A stretch of 64,000 nt of DNA from Bacillus sp. FJAT-27264 (GCF_001682855.1 NZ_MAQW01000032.1:62001-126000), one strand, 5' to 3'; counted from the stretch's first letter, positions 16,872 through 26,898 are shown. Notes: a model not told the origin generated them from the sequence alone. Translations and numbers: made by a program.

Positions 16872-17771
16872 GTGACATCGGCTATACAACCATACAAACT
16901 CCTTTCTGATCTCCTATCCCGAATAGAAGAAAATATTTCTGGTACGAGCGAGACAGAATATCTGAACGATCTCCCGATCTCCACTATTCATTTGCGTCGA
17001 CTTTTCAAGTTCGCTTTTGGCGTGCCGCTACAAAGCTATATCCGCTCTCGAAAGCTAGCCGTCAGCTTAGAGGATTTGATGAAAACTGAGAAGCGGGTCC
17101 TCGACATTGCTATGGAATGCGGTTATGAACATGAGCAAACCTACATACGTGCGTTTAAACGCGAATATGGGCTTACGCCTGGTGAATGTAGAGATTCCGG
17201 CAGAAACATTCACTTAACACCTCCTCTTAATCTATTTCCAAAGAATAATGTTAGCGGGAATATGCTATACGGGCCGGAATTGGTCATGATTTCATCCTTT
17301 CATTTAATCGGGCGAATGTATCAAATTGAGATTGCTGAAGCACCGACAAAAGCACCCGAAGTGGCCAAACAGTTTTGGTGGGGCAATCGGCATAATGTTC
17401 CTGATCCAGTAGAATCTAATATCTTTTACGGTCTAACGAGGAAACCTGATCCATCGCTTAGTTGGACGCACTATCTACCGTCTATGCGTGTAAGGGATCT
17501 GAACGATATTCCAGACGGTTTTACAGGTGACACAGTCCCCGCTTCTATGTGTGTGAGCTTTCGCTATATTGGGAACCATCATTACGAGGAAATTAGCGAA
17601 TTACGCGCAGAGGCGCTGTATACTGCCATCGATAGGCTTGTCCAAGAGCACAATGGGAGATACGAACTTCTGGATAGCGAATTCTTCTTCGAAAAAATTG
17701 ACACGGATGCATATGATGGACAATATTGTGAAATGGAATGGTTTGCGCCCATCAGAGTGAACAATGCTTAA
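16872..17771 (+). CDS. AraC-family regulator with GyrI-like effector domain
   Basis: Two helix-turn-helix motifs of the AraC family occupy residues about 10-105 (STIHLRRLFKFAFGVPLQ, then LDIAMECGYEHEQTYIRAFK). Residues 130-299 form a GyrI/SOUL-like effector-binding domain, as in Rob-type activators that sense small hydrophobic or cationic compounds. The only usable start is a GTG at 16872, which sits just one base after the AGGAG motif, abnormally close, so expression may be poor or the true start altered. The gene precedes a phosphotransferase gene by 62 bases in the same direction and may control it. Confidence 0.75.
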   Translation: MTSAIQPYKLLSDLLSRIEENISGTSETEYLNDLPISTIHLRRLFKFAFGVPLQSYIRSRKLAVSLEDLMKTEKRVLDIAMECGYEHEQTYIRAFKREYGLTPGECRDSGRNIHLTPPLNLFPKNNVSGNMLYGPELVMISSFHLIGRMYQIEIAEAPTKAPEVAKQFWWGNRHNVPDPVESNIFYGLTRKPDPSLSWTHYLPSMRVRDLNDIPDGFTGDTVPASMCVSFRYIGNHHYEEISELRAEALYTAIDRLVQEHNGRYELLDSEFFFEKIDTDAYDGQYCEMEWFAPIRVNNA

Positions 17772-17833
17772 AATGATCAAAAAAGTCCATTGAGCTTGCC
17801 GCTATTGAGGTATGCTCTTTTTGTATTCATAAA

Positions 17834-18937
17834 ATGATGGTTGTACGAAAAGGAGAGATAGTTATAAACTACAACGAAGTTGTTTCAATCGGAGATACCT
17901 ATTTACTTACAGTAGTATCAGAATTGTTCGGAATAGAAGGCTGTGTCATCCGGCAGATACCGCCACATGAGGGCGGCAGGAATGTCGTATACACCTGTGA
18001 GAAAGAAGGTGTCAACGCCAAGATACTAAGAATCGCTTTTTTGCCTGACAGAAGCCGGGAAGATTTTCTGGGAGAAGTGGAGTATATCAGGTATTTATTC
18101 GAGCATGGTGGAACTGTCGCGGATGTAGTCAGCTCCAAGAAGGGAAACCTGCTGGAAGAAATCACTCACAATAACCACACTTTTTTTGTCTGCCTATTTG
18201 AAAAGGCCAAGGGCAAGATGCTTGTGGACAATCATTATCAGTACCGGGATGGAGCTCCGATTACTGAATATTATTATAATTGCGGTAAAGTTCTGGGGAA
18301 GCTGCACCATATATCAAAAGGGTATACGCCTGTTCATCGCCGTTATAGTTTTTTTGATAAATTTAATGCTGAATATATCGATAGACTGATTCCTGACTCC
18401 TTACCCTTGGTTAAGGGGAAAATGGTACAGATCCTCAATACTTTAAAAGGATTGGGCATGAATCAGGAGACGTTCGGTATGATCCATTTTGATTATAACG
18501 ATGGCAATTATTCGATAGATTTTGATACCGGGCAAATAACCGTATATGATTTCGATAATTCATGTTTTGGGTGGTATATGTGTGACCTGGCAAGTCTCTG
18601 GACTCACGGAGTGGGCTGGACTCAATTTGAACCGGACGCTGGTAAACGCAGAAAGTTTATGAATGATTATTTTGAAACTGTCCTCGCGGGATATAGATCC
18701 GAGACCAAAGTGGAAGATTCAATGTTGGATAGGCTGCCCTTATTTATTCAAGTAGACATTATGGAGAGTATTGTGGATGCTTTCGAGGTAATGCAGAACG
18801 CTGGTGAGGAACCGGAGTGTGATGAGGAATTGTCGTATCTCATAAAATGTCTGGAGGACGATATCCCGTATAAGGGATTTTTCCATGACATGTACTCTTG
18901 TGAAGAGCCCTTTGAGTATGAGGAACGGAACATTTAG
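17834..18937 (+). CDS. APH-type phosphotransferase family protein
   Basis: The 367-residue product has the aminoglycoside/choline phosphotransferase fold: an N-lobe with NVVYTCEKEGV, the catalytic loop MIHFDYNDGNY (HxDxxxxN) near residue 215 and the metal-binding VYDFDNS near 235. Family members phosphorylate antibiotics, homoserine, fructosamines or proteins, and the substrate cannot be told here. The annotated ATG at 17834 has no ribosome site. A good AAAGGAGA lies downstream and points at an in-frame ATA (17864), suggesting either a rare ATA start or an ATG lost by mutation. It is probably linked to the AraC gene before it. Confidence 0.75.
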   Translation: MMVVRKGEIVINYNEVVSIGDTYLLTVVSELFGIEGCVIRQIPPHEGGRNVVYTCEKEGVNAKILRIAFLPDRSREDFLGEVEYIRYLFEHGGTVADVVSSKKGNLLEEITHNNHTFFVCLFEKAKGKMLVDNHYQYRDGAPITEYYYNCGKVLGKLHHISKGYTPVHRRYSFFDKFNAEYIDRLIPDSLPLVKGKMVQILNTLKGLGMNQETFGMIHFDYNDGNYSIDFDTGQITVYDFDNSCFGWYMCDLASLWTHGVGWTQFEPDAGKRRKFMNDYFETVLAGYRSETKVEDSMLDRLPLFIQVDIMESIVDAFEVMQNAGEEPECDEELSYLIKCLEDDIPYKGFFHDMYSCEEPFEYEERNI

Positions 18938-19003
18938 TCTTTTTGTAGCATCCTTTAACTGAACTAGTGACGAACGATAGTTGAACAAAGCCAGATCAAG
19001 GAA

Positions 19004-19029
19004 AGGGCCATCCGACAAAGGATGGCCCT
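19004..19029. terminator. Hairpin just before repeat copy 4
   Basis: AGGGCCATCC pairs with GGATGGCCCT over a six-base loop, 27 bases before copy 4. It has no good T-tract. Its position parallels the hairpin before copy 2. Confidence 0.6.
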
Positions 19030-19056
19030 AAAACTTACCGCTTCAGCCAACGCGGT

Positions 19057-19078
19057 GAACCGTATCATAAGTAGGGCG
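19057..19078 (+). repeat. rlmH-end repeat copy 4
   Basis: GAACCGTATCATAAGT is identical to copy 1 over 16 bases. In frame with EPYHK-stop the upstream arm reads TYRFSQRGEPYHK, close to the RlmH C-terminus (IYRAVKINRGEPYHK). The element end thus mimics the end of the target gene. Confidence 0.8.
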
Positions 19079-19205
19079 AAATTTTTCGCATTAATCGATT
19101 GCTGGGCGAGGAAAGCTGCCTGGCTTATTTTATTTAGTAACTCTAGATTAGAAATCAGATATAATAGAGAAAGGATTAACACAACAAAATTCGAGGTGCC
19201 CTTCA

Positions 19206-21722
19206 ATGATCCTGAGTACCAAGCTTCATATCCCGCAGACGCGGCGCGATGACCTTGTTGAGCGAGCGACGATCACCGATCTATTAAATAAAGGATTAAA
19301 GAGCAAACTTACATCCGTAACGGCTCCTGGGGGGTATGGCAAAACAACAGCTTTGAGTCAGTGGCTGCAGCAGTCCACTGTACCTGCCGTATGGATTTCC
19401 TTGGGCTCTCAAGATAATGATCTGATAGAGTTTTGGAACTATACGATCGCTGCAGTCAATAGTAAGAACCCCCAATTTGCGGAAACGGTTACCCCGTATT
19501 TGTCATCCTTAAAGTCGGGAGCGTTCGAGCCATTCATCTCAGCTATGATTCGCGAGCTTGATAGTTACTCAGATGAATTGGTCATCATTTGGGACGATTA
19601 TCACACGATTGATCTTGCGCCTATTCACGCATCGGTGGCTTATTTTCTTGCGTATTTGCCCACACACATCCACCTTTATATAACAAGTCGGTCTGAAATG
19701 CCCTTTCCTTCGGCAAGGCTGCAGACGACTGGCCAAATGGTGAAAATCACGATTCAGGAGCTGCGATTTCAACTTGCGGAAGGAATTCGTTACTTTCAGG
19801 ATTGCATGGGATTGTCGCTGTCGGGAGAAAAGATAGCAGATCTGGTCGACCGCACGGAGGGATGGATCAGCGGACTGTATCTTGCGGCTATTTCGCTGCA
19901 AAGGAGCGACAATTATTCGGATTTTATCCGCGCCTTTAACGGGGAACACCGCAACATATCCGATTTTTTGTTTCAGGAGGTTTTTAGTCTCCAGTCTAGC
20001 GAGATTCAGTCCTTTCTATTGGAAACTTCGATTGTAGACAGGATGAACGGCCCTTTGTGCGAGACGATTACCGGACAAGCGAATTGTCAGGAGCTGCTGG
20101 AAATGCTGGAACGGCATAATTTGTTCATCGTTTCGTTGGATGATCAGCGGGAATGGTATCGCTATCATCATTTGTTTTCCGAGTTTTTACGGAGGCTTTT
20201 CCGGCAGAGGTATGCGGGACAATCGAAGGAGTTATATGTCAAGGCAGCCCGTTGGCTGGAGGAGCTCGGGTTTTTGGAAGAAGCAGTTGAGCAACTATTT
20301 ATGGGTGGGCTTCAACTCGAAGCAAGCGCTTTGATCGAAAAGCATCTGCAAAACCTTCATGCGAGGAGGGGGGTGCTGCAACGATGGTTGCGCGATCTAC
20401 CGGAGTCCTGTTTTGTTGGAAAACCGAGAATTCAGTTGCTTTATGTCAAAGTGATGGTAGAAACCAATGAAATGGAGCTGGCACAAGCAAGACTTCGCTT
20501 CATGGAGGACAAGCTGTCGGATCCGGAATGGAAACCTTACGCAGGCAACGTTCATTTTTTGTCCGCGGCCGTTTCCTTTTATCGAAGAGACTTTCGACGG
20601 GCTAATGAATATTTTGAGATATTTGATCGGCAGACGCCTGAGGGAAGCTACGTTCAGATGATCGAAGCGAACTCGTTTTCGATGTATTTTGATACCTTAT
20701 TGAGCTTTTTTAATGATTTGCATGATGCGGAGAGATTCTTTAATAAATGGATCAAAGTATGGGAAGAGAGAGAAAATTACCCCTACGTCGGGTTTTTCTA
20801 CAATACGTACAGCTTGCTGTTATATGAATGGAACCGCTTGGAAGAGGCTGAGGCTTATGCGGAGAGGGTACTGAGGTCATCGTGCATGCAGCCTTATGCG
20901 CTTATTTTGTTAAGCGCTGCTGTTAATGCTGCACGGATCTGTCAGGCTAAGGGGGATTCGGCTAAAGCGTTCGAATGGCTTGAGTGGGTTAAACCTAAGA
21001 TCAATTCAGTGGACAAAACCATGTTTATGAGGAGGATAGAGGCGGAGAAGGCAAATTTGTCGCTTGCGAACGGCTCTATGGATGAGCGTTGGCTGCAAAC
21101 ATGCGGCATCAAGCATACCGATACGATCCCGCTCGGTCCGATTAAAGAATATCTTATTTTAGCAAGCGCACTTATGGAACACCGGGAAGTCGATGAAGCT
21201 CTGCAACTACTAGAACAATTGTACCTGCTTGTCGATAAGGCTGATCGGACCTGGGATAAGGTCAAGGTGGTCATTCTGCAAAGCATGGCTTTTTATCGAA
21301 AAGGAGAGCTGACGAACGCTATAATGAAGCTGGAAGCGGCGCTCCAATTGGCGGAACCGGGGAAATACATCCGCAGTTTCTTGGATGAAGGGCCAAAGAT
21401 GACTGAGCTGCTGAGTGAGTATATCCGGCAAAGGCAGATCAACACAAACCGTAAGTCTGCGAGCATGCTCTACGCCAGGGAATTGCTTCTGATTATTTCG
21501 GATTATACGAATGAAACTGCAAGCTCGGGAGTCCCTATCACGAAACAGGAGTTAAAAATATTACGGATGATCGACATGGGGCTGTCGAATAAACAGATTG
21601 CCGAACAGCTTCAAATCACGGCCGAAACGGTTAAGAGCCATCTGAAAAGTATGTACAGAAAACTTCAAGTGAACAGCAGAGAACAGGCTCTGGAGCAAGG
21701 AGAACAATTAAAATGGTTGTGA
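19206..21722 (+). CDS. MalT-like LAL-family transcriptional regulator
   Basis: The 838-residue product is a large ATP-binding LuxR-type regulator. A Walker A APGGYGKTT lies near residues 40-48 and a Walker-B-like VIIWDDYH near 125. A long TPR-like helical array covers about 360-760, and a C-terminal LuxR helix-turn-helix (LRMIDMGLSNKQIAEQLQIT) lies near 780-838. Members are usually activated by an inducer and ATP and switch on catabolic or secondary-metabolite genes. The start has GAGGTG at about 9 bases; TATAAT at 19160 is a likely -10 box. It begins 130 bases after repeat copy 4. The next gene, encoding an SLH protein, is a possible target, but a terminator separates them. Confidence 0.85.
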   Translation: MILSTKLHIPQTRRDDLVERATITDLLNKGLKSKLTSVTAPGGYGKTTALSQWLQQSTVPAVWISLGSQDNDLIEFWNYTIAAVNSKNPQFAETVTPYLSSLKSGAFEPFISAMIRELDSYSDELVIIWDDYHTIDLAPIHASVAYFLAYLPTHIHLYITSRSEMPFPSARLQTTGQMVKITIQELRFQLAEGIRYFQDCMGLSLSGEKIADLVDRTEGWISGLYLAAISLQRSDNYSDFIRAFNGEHRNISDFLFQEVFSLQSSEIQSFLLETSIVDRMNGPLCETITGQANCQELLEMLERHNLFIVSLDDQREWYRYHHLFSEFLRRLFRQRYAGQSKELYVKAARWLEELGFLEEAVEQLFMGGLQLEASALIEKHLQNLHARRGVLQRWLRDLPESCFVGKPRIQLLYVKVMVETNEMELAQARLRFMEDKLSDPEWKPYAGNVHFLSAAVSFYRRDFRRANEYFEIFDRQTPEGSYVQMIEANSFSMYFDTLLSFFNDLHDAERFFNKWIKVWEERENYPYVGFFYNTYSLLLYEWNRLEEAEAYAERVLRSSCMQPYALILLSAAVNAARICQAKGDSAKAFEWLEWVKPKINSVDKTMFMRRIEAEKANLSLANGSMDERWLQTCGIKHTDTIPLGPIKEYLILASALMEHREVDEALQLLEQLYLLVDKADRTWDKVKVVILQSMAFYRKGELTNAIMKLEAALQLAEPGKYIRSFLDEGPKMTELLSEYIRQRQINTNRKSASMLYARELLLIISDYTNETASSGVPITKQELKILRMIDMGLSNKQIAEQLQITAETVKSHLKSMYRKLQVNSREQALEQGEQLKWL

Positions 21723-21804
21723 GAGTTATTTATCGCAATTGAAGAGAATGATCATTATACAATAAATATTGGCATGAGGGATATCCCCCAATATATTACC
21801 TTCC

Positions 21805-21830
21805 ATCCCCCTTAGTTGGGGGATTTTTTT
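21805..21830 (+). terminator. Terminator after the MalT-like gene
   Basis: ATCCCCC pairs with GGGGGAT, followed by eight Ts. Confidence 0.9.
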
Positions 21831-21979
21831 TGTCTTGAAATCGCCTTATATTAGGACGACAGTGACAATGATCGACAAGAATGGCGAGGGAATGTTGTTA
21901 TTTGTCGTCTATAGTCATCTTGTATCGCTGCATCGCCGGTTGCAATCATTATTACAAATAAAGAGGTGTATACGAATTT

Positions 21980-24900
21980 ATGAAACGATCGACATCAAGA
22001 CTCAAGAGGTGGTCTTCCCGATCAGGGAAGATCGTTCTGGCATTTGTACTCGTCTTGACGCTCATCCCATTCATGGGTGCAGGAACGGCAGTCCATGCTG
22101 CCTCGTCAACTTGGCCAGCGGTGGGACAAAGTGTACAACCGTCCAACGTGCAAACTTTGCTCAAAGTGGACAGCACGTTGTATGCGGGGACGGGGAATTT
22201 CGGCAATGACGTATGGTCGAACAGTAATGGTACTTGGACACAGATGAGCGGCTCGCCGGCCAATGTGCGAAGCTTTCTCGTTGATGCGGATGGCACGTTG
22301 TATGCGGGGGCTTGGGGTGACGGCAATAACGTATCAACGTACACGGCTAGTGGTGGATGGAAGCAGATGCCCGGCTCGCCGAGCAATGTGTATTCCTTGA
22401 TCGATGTAAACGGTGCGATTTATGCGGGGGCTTCGAATGGCTCTAGCAACGACGTATGGACGTACACGCCTATTGCCGGTTGGACGAAGATGATGGGTTC
22501 GCCGGGCGATGTACAAGCCTTGACGTATATTAATGGCACGCTATATGCAGGGACTGGAAGCAACGGCGTATGGTCGAACAGTAACGGTAGCTGGATGCAG
22601 ATAAGCAACGGCGTTAGCAATCCCAAATATATAGCTTCGTTGCTTAATGTAAACGGCATGCTGTATGCGGCGGGAACTCAATCTGGAGACAACCGCAGCG
22701 TTTGGACGTACAATAACAGCAACGGTACATGGACGCCAATAGCCGGTGCGCCGGCCAGAGTGAAAACCTTGCGCTTCGTGAGCGGCACGCTGTATGCGGG
22801 AACTGCCTCCGGTGCCGGTTTCGACGACGTATGGACGTACACGACTGGCGACGGTTGGGCGAAGATGAACGGCGCACCGGGCAGTGTATATGCCTTGCTC
22901 GATGACAACGGGACGTTGTATGCAGGGACGCAGACCGGAAGGAACGACGTATGGACGAACAGTAACGGCACGTGGGCACAGATGGGCGCTTTGCCAGGCA
23001 GAACCAACACCTTGCTTAGTGCCAATGGCACGCTGTATGCAGGGACGGATGACGACAATAACGCCGTATGGGCGTATACGACCAGAGGCGGATGGACACA
23101 GATGAGCGGCTCGCCGGGATATGTGTATGCCTTAATTGATGTAAACGGTACGCTGTATGCGGGGACTTCTAATGACGACGATGACAACGATGTATGGACA
23201 TATGACACGTCTGCTACTATTCCAAAATGGACGCAGATGACAGTAAGCAATGCGCCAAGTAACGTATATGCCTTGCTCAATGTAAACGGAACGCTGTATG
23301 CGGGGACGAATAACGGCGACAATGACATATGGACATATGATACTGCCGCGACTATGCCTGAATGGACGCAGATGACGACCGGCAGCGCGCCGAGTTACGT
23401 AAATACGTTGCTTAATGTGAACGGCACGCTATATGCGGGGAATGCTGCTGGTGGCAATGACGTATGGACATATGACACGACTGCGACTACGCCCGAATGG
23501 GCGCAGATGACGACCAGCCATGCGCCGAGTTATGTGACATCCTTGCTCAATGTGAACGGTACGCTGTATGCGGGGACTAGTAACTTTGACAATGACATAT
23601 GGACCTACGATGCTAACGCGACTATACCCGAATGGACGCAGATGACGACCAGCCATGCGCCGAGTGGTGTGAATGCCTTGCTCAATGCGAACGGTACGCT
23701 GTATGCGGGGACAGATAACGATAGCAACGACGTGTGGATGTACAGCAACGGCATATGGGAACAGGTAGTCGGTTCGCCGAGCCAGCTACATGCGCTGCTG
23801 GAAGTCGGGGGAACGCTATACGCAGGGGGAATAAACGGTGTAGTACAACTAATCGCTCCCGAAACACCTGCGAATTTGCAATCCAGCAGCACCACATCTG
23901 TATCAACTATCCTTTCGTGGGATGCCGTATCAGGAGCGACCGGTTATTACCTCTACGAGAATGGAGACAATCCGGCGATTGCCACTGTATCCGGTACCAC
24001 TTATACGGTGAGCGGACTGACACCGAATACCTCTTATACGTTTACGGTGAGCGCATTCAATGCAATTGGTGAATCGGAGCAGAGCGATGCAGTCCCTGTT
24101 CAGACACTGAGCGCAGACGCAACGCTGACCTCGACGATAGGAACGGTAAGCACAGGCGGAACAGCGGAGGAAAGCATCACGAATGTTCCGTACGCCACGA
24201 CGTTGAATGAGTTCAAGGCAGCGATCACGCCGGCAGAGAATGCATCGTTTGAAGTCTATGATGCAGATGGAACAACCGTAGCGACGGCTTTGGCAACCGG
24301 CAAGAAGGTTATTGTTACTGCGCAGGATGGAACTACGAAGGTGACGTATACGGTAACGGTGAACATAAGCAGAATCGCAACATTGATCTCGACGATAGGA
24401 ACGGTAAGCACAGGCGGAACAGCGGAGGAAAGCATCACGAATGTTCCGTACGCCACGACGTTGAATGAGTTCAAGGCAGCGATCACGCCGGCAGAGAATG
24501 CATCGTTTGAAGTCTATGATGCAGATGGAACAACCGTAGCGACGGCTTTGGCAACCGGCAAGAAGGTTATTGTTACTGCGCAGGATGGAACTACAAAGGT
24601 GACGTATACCTTAACGGTGATTTCGGCGTATACAGTGACGTATAACGGTAACGGCGCTATATCTGGTAACGCGCCGACCGACAGTGACTCCTATGCGCAA
24701 GGAGCTACCGTATCGGTTTATGGGAACACCGGAAATTTGGTGAAGACGGGCTATACATTCGCAGGCTGGAATACGGCAGTAGACGGGAACGAAACGAGCT
24801 ACGCCGAAGGGTCTTCTTTCATCATAGGCACATCCAACGTGACGTTATACGCAAAGTGGACGATTAACACTTATACTGTCAGCTTCAACAGCAACGGCGG

Positions 24901-26113
24901 TCCGGAGGTGGGCAGCCAGCCTGTGAACTATCACAGTATGGCCACAAAACCAACGGATCCGACGAGAAGCGGGTACACGTTCGGCGGGTGGTACAGCGAC
25001 GGAGGGTTGACGGCCCTGTTCAATTTCATCACTCCGATCACGGCAGATACGACCCTGTATGCAAAGTGGACGGCCAACAACACGGGCGGCTCTTCCAGCA
25101 ATGGAGGCACTCCGTCCTCAACGTTCCCAAACCCTACAGTGATCTCGACAGACGGAAAGCTAACGCTTTCCATCGGCAAATCCGGTGAGGTTAGTCTGGG
25201 AGATGATGTAAAAATTATTATTCCCGCTGATGCTTCGGACAAAGAGTTGAAAATAACGATAGAAAAAGTGGCAGACACACAAAAGCTGCTTACAAGCAAG
25301 GATGTTCTGGTCAGTTCGGTATTCGAAATTCTAAAAAACTTTCCGGAAAATTTCAGCAAGGAGATCACGCTGATCTTTACCTTCGATACGAAACAACTAA
25401 AGGGTGATCAAAAACCGGTTGTATCTTTCTACGACGAAATAAACAAGGCATGGGTGGAAATCGGCGGCGAGGTCAAAGGAAATACCATATCCGTCAAAGT
25501 TAATCACTTCACGAAGTATGCGGTATTCGCAGCAAGTCAAGGCGAAGACGCAGCACCAGGCACGAAGCAGCCGATTAACTTCAGCGATATTTCCGGACAC
25601 TGGGCTGAGGCGAGCATCAAGCAAGCGGTAAGTTTCGGAATCGTCAATGGTTATCCAGACGGTACATTCAATCCGAACCGTACCGTAACGCGTGCGGAAT
25701 TTGCGGTTATGCTGATGAATGCTCTCAAGCCGCAAGGGGATGGAGCCCAACTGACGTTTGCTGATAAAGGTAAGATCGCAACATGGGCACAGAAACCGGT
25801 CGCGCAAGCGGTACAAGCAGGCATCATTAATGGCTATGAAGACGGCACTTTCCGACCGGATTCCGAAATTACACGTCTGGAGATGGCGGTGTTGATCGCA
25901 AAAGCGCTGGGACAGTCCGTTAAGGCGACAACGGCAACAGGCTTCGAGGATGATAAAGACATTCCGGACTGGGCGAAGGGCGCAGTTGGGGCCATGAAAA
26001 AGCTGAGCATTATCGAAGGCAAAGGTGCAAATGCATTTGCTCCGGGCGATAAAGCGACAAGGGCAGAGTCGGTAACGGTGCTACTGAGAATGTTGGCGCA
26101 AAAGAACAAGTAA
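21980..26113 (+). CDS. Secreted SLH-anchored repeat protein, 1377 residues
   Basis: A signal peptide (cleavage near AVHAAS, residue 40) is followed by about 13 tandem repeats of roughly 45 residues to about 625, each with a LYAGT and a WT-QM motif, suggesting one or two beta-propellers. A fibronectin-III-like domain (about 632-715) comes next, then two nearly identical 86-residue domains (about 717-885) and two InlB B-repeat/Listeria-Bacteroides domains (YTFAGWNT and YTFGGWYS). A ZU5-like region (about 1050-1180) precedes three SLH domains (about 1190-1377) that bind pyruvylated wall polymer. It is thus a cell-surface protein, probably for adhesion or binding; no catalytic site is seen. The start follows AGAGGTG. 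Confidence 0.9.
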   Translation: MKRSTSRLKRWSSRSGKIVLAFVLVLTLIPFMGAGTAVHAASSTWPAVGQSVQPSNVQTLLKVDSTLYAGTGNFGNDVWSNSNGTWTQMSGSPANVRSFLVDADGTLYAGAWGDGNNVSTYTASGGWKQMPGSPSNVYSLIDVNGAIYAGASNGSSNDVWTYTPIAGWTKMMGSPGDVQALTYINGTLYAGTGSNGVWSNSNGSWMQISNGVSNPKYIASLLNVNGMLYAAGTQSGDNRSVWTYNNSNGTWTPIAGAPARVKTLRFVSGTLYAGTASGAGFDDVWTYTTGDGWAKMNGAPGSVYALLDDNGTLYAGTQTGRNDVWTNSNGTWAQMGALPGRTNTLLSANGTLYAGTDDDNNAVWAYTTRGGWTQMSGSPGYVYALIDVNGTLYAGTSNDDDDNDVWTYDTSATIPKWTQMTVSNAPSNVYALLNVNGTLYAGTNNGDNDIWTYDTAATMPEWTQMTTGSAPSYVNTLLNVNGTLYAGNAAGGNDVWTYDTTATTPEWAQMTTSHAPSYVTSLLNVNGTLYAGTSNFDNDIWTYDANATIPEWTQMTTSHAPSGVNALLNANGTLYAGTDNDSNDVWMYSNGIWEQVVGSPSQLHALLEVGGTLYAGGINGVVQLIAPETPANLQSSSTTSVSTILSWDAVSGATGYYLYENGDNPAIATVSGTTYTVSGLTPNTSYTFTVSAFNAIGESEQSDAVPVQTLSADATLTSTIGTVSTGGTAEESITNVPYATTLNEFKAAITPAENASFEVYDADGTTVATALATGKKVIVTAQDGTTKVTYTVTVNISRIATLISTIGTVSTGGTAEESITNVPYATTLNEFKAAITPAENASFEVYDADGTTVATALATGKKVIVTAQDGTTKVTYTLTVISAYTVTYNGNGAISGNAPTDSDSYAQGATVSVYGNTGNLVKTGYTFAGWNTAVDGNETSYAEGSSFIIGTSNVTLYAKWTINTYTVSFNSNGGPEVGSQPVNYHSMATKPTDPTRSGYTFGGWYSDGGLTALFNFITPITADTTLYAKWTANNTGGSSSNGGTPSSTFPNPTVISTDGKLTLSIGKSGEVSLGDDVKIIIPADASDKELKITIEKVADTQKLLTSKDVLVSSVFEILKNFPENFSKEITLIFTFDTKQLKGDQKPVVSFYDEINKAWVEIGGEVKGNTISVKVNHFTKYAVFAASQGEDAAPGTKQPINFSDISGHWAEASIKQAVSFGIVNGYPDGTFNPNRTVTRAEFAVMLMNALKPQGDGAQLTFADKGKIATWAQKPVAQAVQAGIINGYEDGTFRPDSEITRLEMAVLIAKALGQSVKATTATGFEDDKDIPDWAKGAVGAMKKLSIIEGKGANAFAPGDKATRAESVTVLLRMLAQKNK
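24130..24612 (+). repeat. 258-base in-frame tandem duplication in the SLH protein gene
   Basis: A segment starting CTCGACGATAGG at 24130 recurs at 24388, giving a period of exactly 258 bases (86 codons). The roughly 225-base core differs only in about one synonymous base near its end, so the copy is recent or kept uniform by gene conversion. Confidence 0.9.
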
Positions 26114-26123
26114 AGGGAAATCA

Positions 26124-26165
26124 AACAAGGCTGCTTTGAATTCAATTTCAAAGCAGCCTTGTTTT
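26124..26165 (+). terminator. Terminator after the SLH protein gene
   Basis: A 14-base stem, AAGGCTGCTTTGAA against TTCAAAGCAGCCTT with a short loop, is followed by GTTTTTG. Confidence 0.9.
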
Positions 26166-26334
26166 TGTGCTGAGCACCCGGCACGTCCGAGCTTGCACAT
26201 CAAAGCAAAGTCCAATACTGCTCGAATTCCAGGATGTAAATGTGACAGATAGATAACGCTAGAGAGTGGGGTGAGAACACATGAAGGTTGTTGTTATAGT
26301 TCTGACAGCGATAGAATCTTCTATTGGCGCCTGA

Positions 26335-26898
26335 CTAAAGAGCTTTTTTCAAAGAGCGGATGACCTTGCACGGATTGCCTACAGCCAAACTATTTGGCGG
26401 AATGTCCTTCGTAACGACACTGCCCGCCCCAATCACGCTGTTCGCGCCGATCGTCACTCCTGGCAGGACTATAGCGCCTGCACAGATCCATACATTATCA
26501 CCAATATTGACTGGGTGTGTGTATTCCAATCCCGCTAACCGTTGCTCTACATCCATGGCATGTTCTTCCGTTATAAGACAGACGTTGGGCGCAATAAATA
26601 CGTTGTTACCAATTGTAATTTTCCCGCTGTCCATGAGCTTGCAATTAACATTGAGAAAAAAATTGTCTCCTACCGTGGTATTGTACCCATAAGTACAGAA
26701 AAGCGGCTGCTCCACAACGCAATTATCTCCCGTCTTTCCCAGCAGTCCGCGAATGGCAGTCTGTCGTGCTTCGTGGTCTAGCGGGTGTATATTGTTATAT
26801 TCGTATAGCTTTTTCACAGTATCCGCACGGTCTGCGACAAGCTCAGGATCGCCAGGTTGGTATAATAGACCAGCATGCGATTTTTCTTTTTCGTTCAT
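26335..26898 (-). CDS. Sugar O-acetyltransferase, maltose/galactoside acetyltransferase type
   Basis: The 187-residue product has the N-terminal cap of Maa/LacA-type enzymes (LLYQPGDPELVADR) and left-handed beta-helix hexapeptide repeats (ITIGNNVFIAPNV, VNIGDNVWICAGA, ITIGANSVIGAGSVVT-like). It should transfer acetyl from acetyl-CoA to a sugar hydroxyl; the catalytic His is in EEHAMD near residue 110. The ATG at 26898 is chosen because GAGGAG lies 9 bases upstream; a TTG seven codons earlier precedes that site. The gene is transcribed alone, converging on the SLH gene. Confidence 0.9.
   Translation of the reverse strand: MNEKEKSHAGLLYQPGDPELVADRADTVKKLYEYNNIHPLDHEARQTAIRGLLGKTGDNCVVEQPLFCTYGYNTTVGDNFFLNVNCKLMDSGKITIGNNVFIAPNVCLITEEHAMDVEQRLAGLEYTHPVNIGDNVWICAGAIVLPGVTIGANSVIGAGSVVTKDIPPNSLAVGNPCKVIRSLKKAL

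Noticed and set aside
22100..23850. Dense DNA repeats as a CRISPR or satellite array
   Set aside because: The repeats stay in one long reading frame, vary at third positions and encode protein repeats, so they are coding.
23605..23895. Reverse ORFs under the SLH repeat gene
   Set aside because: Several long reverse frames recur with the repeat period, as expected from antisense reading of a repetitive coding sequence.
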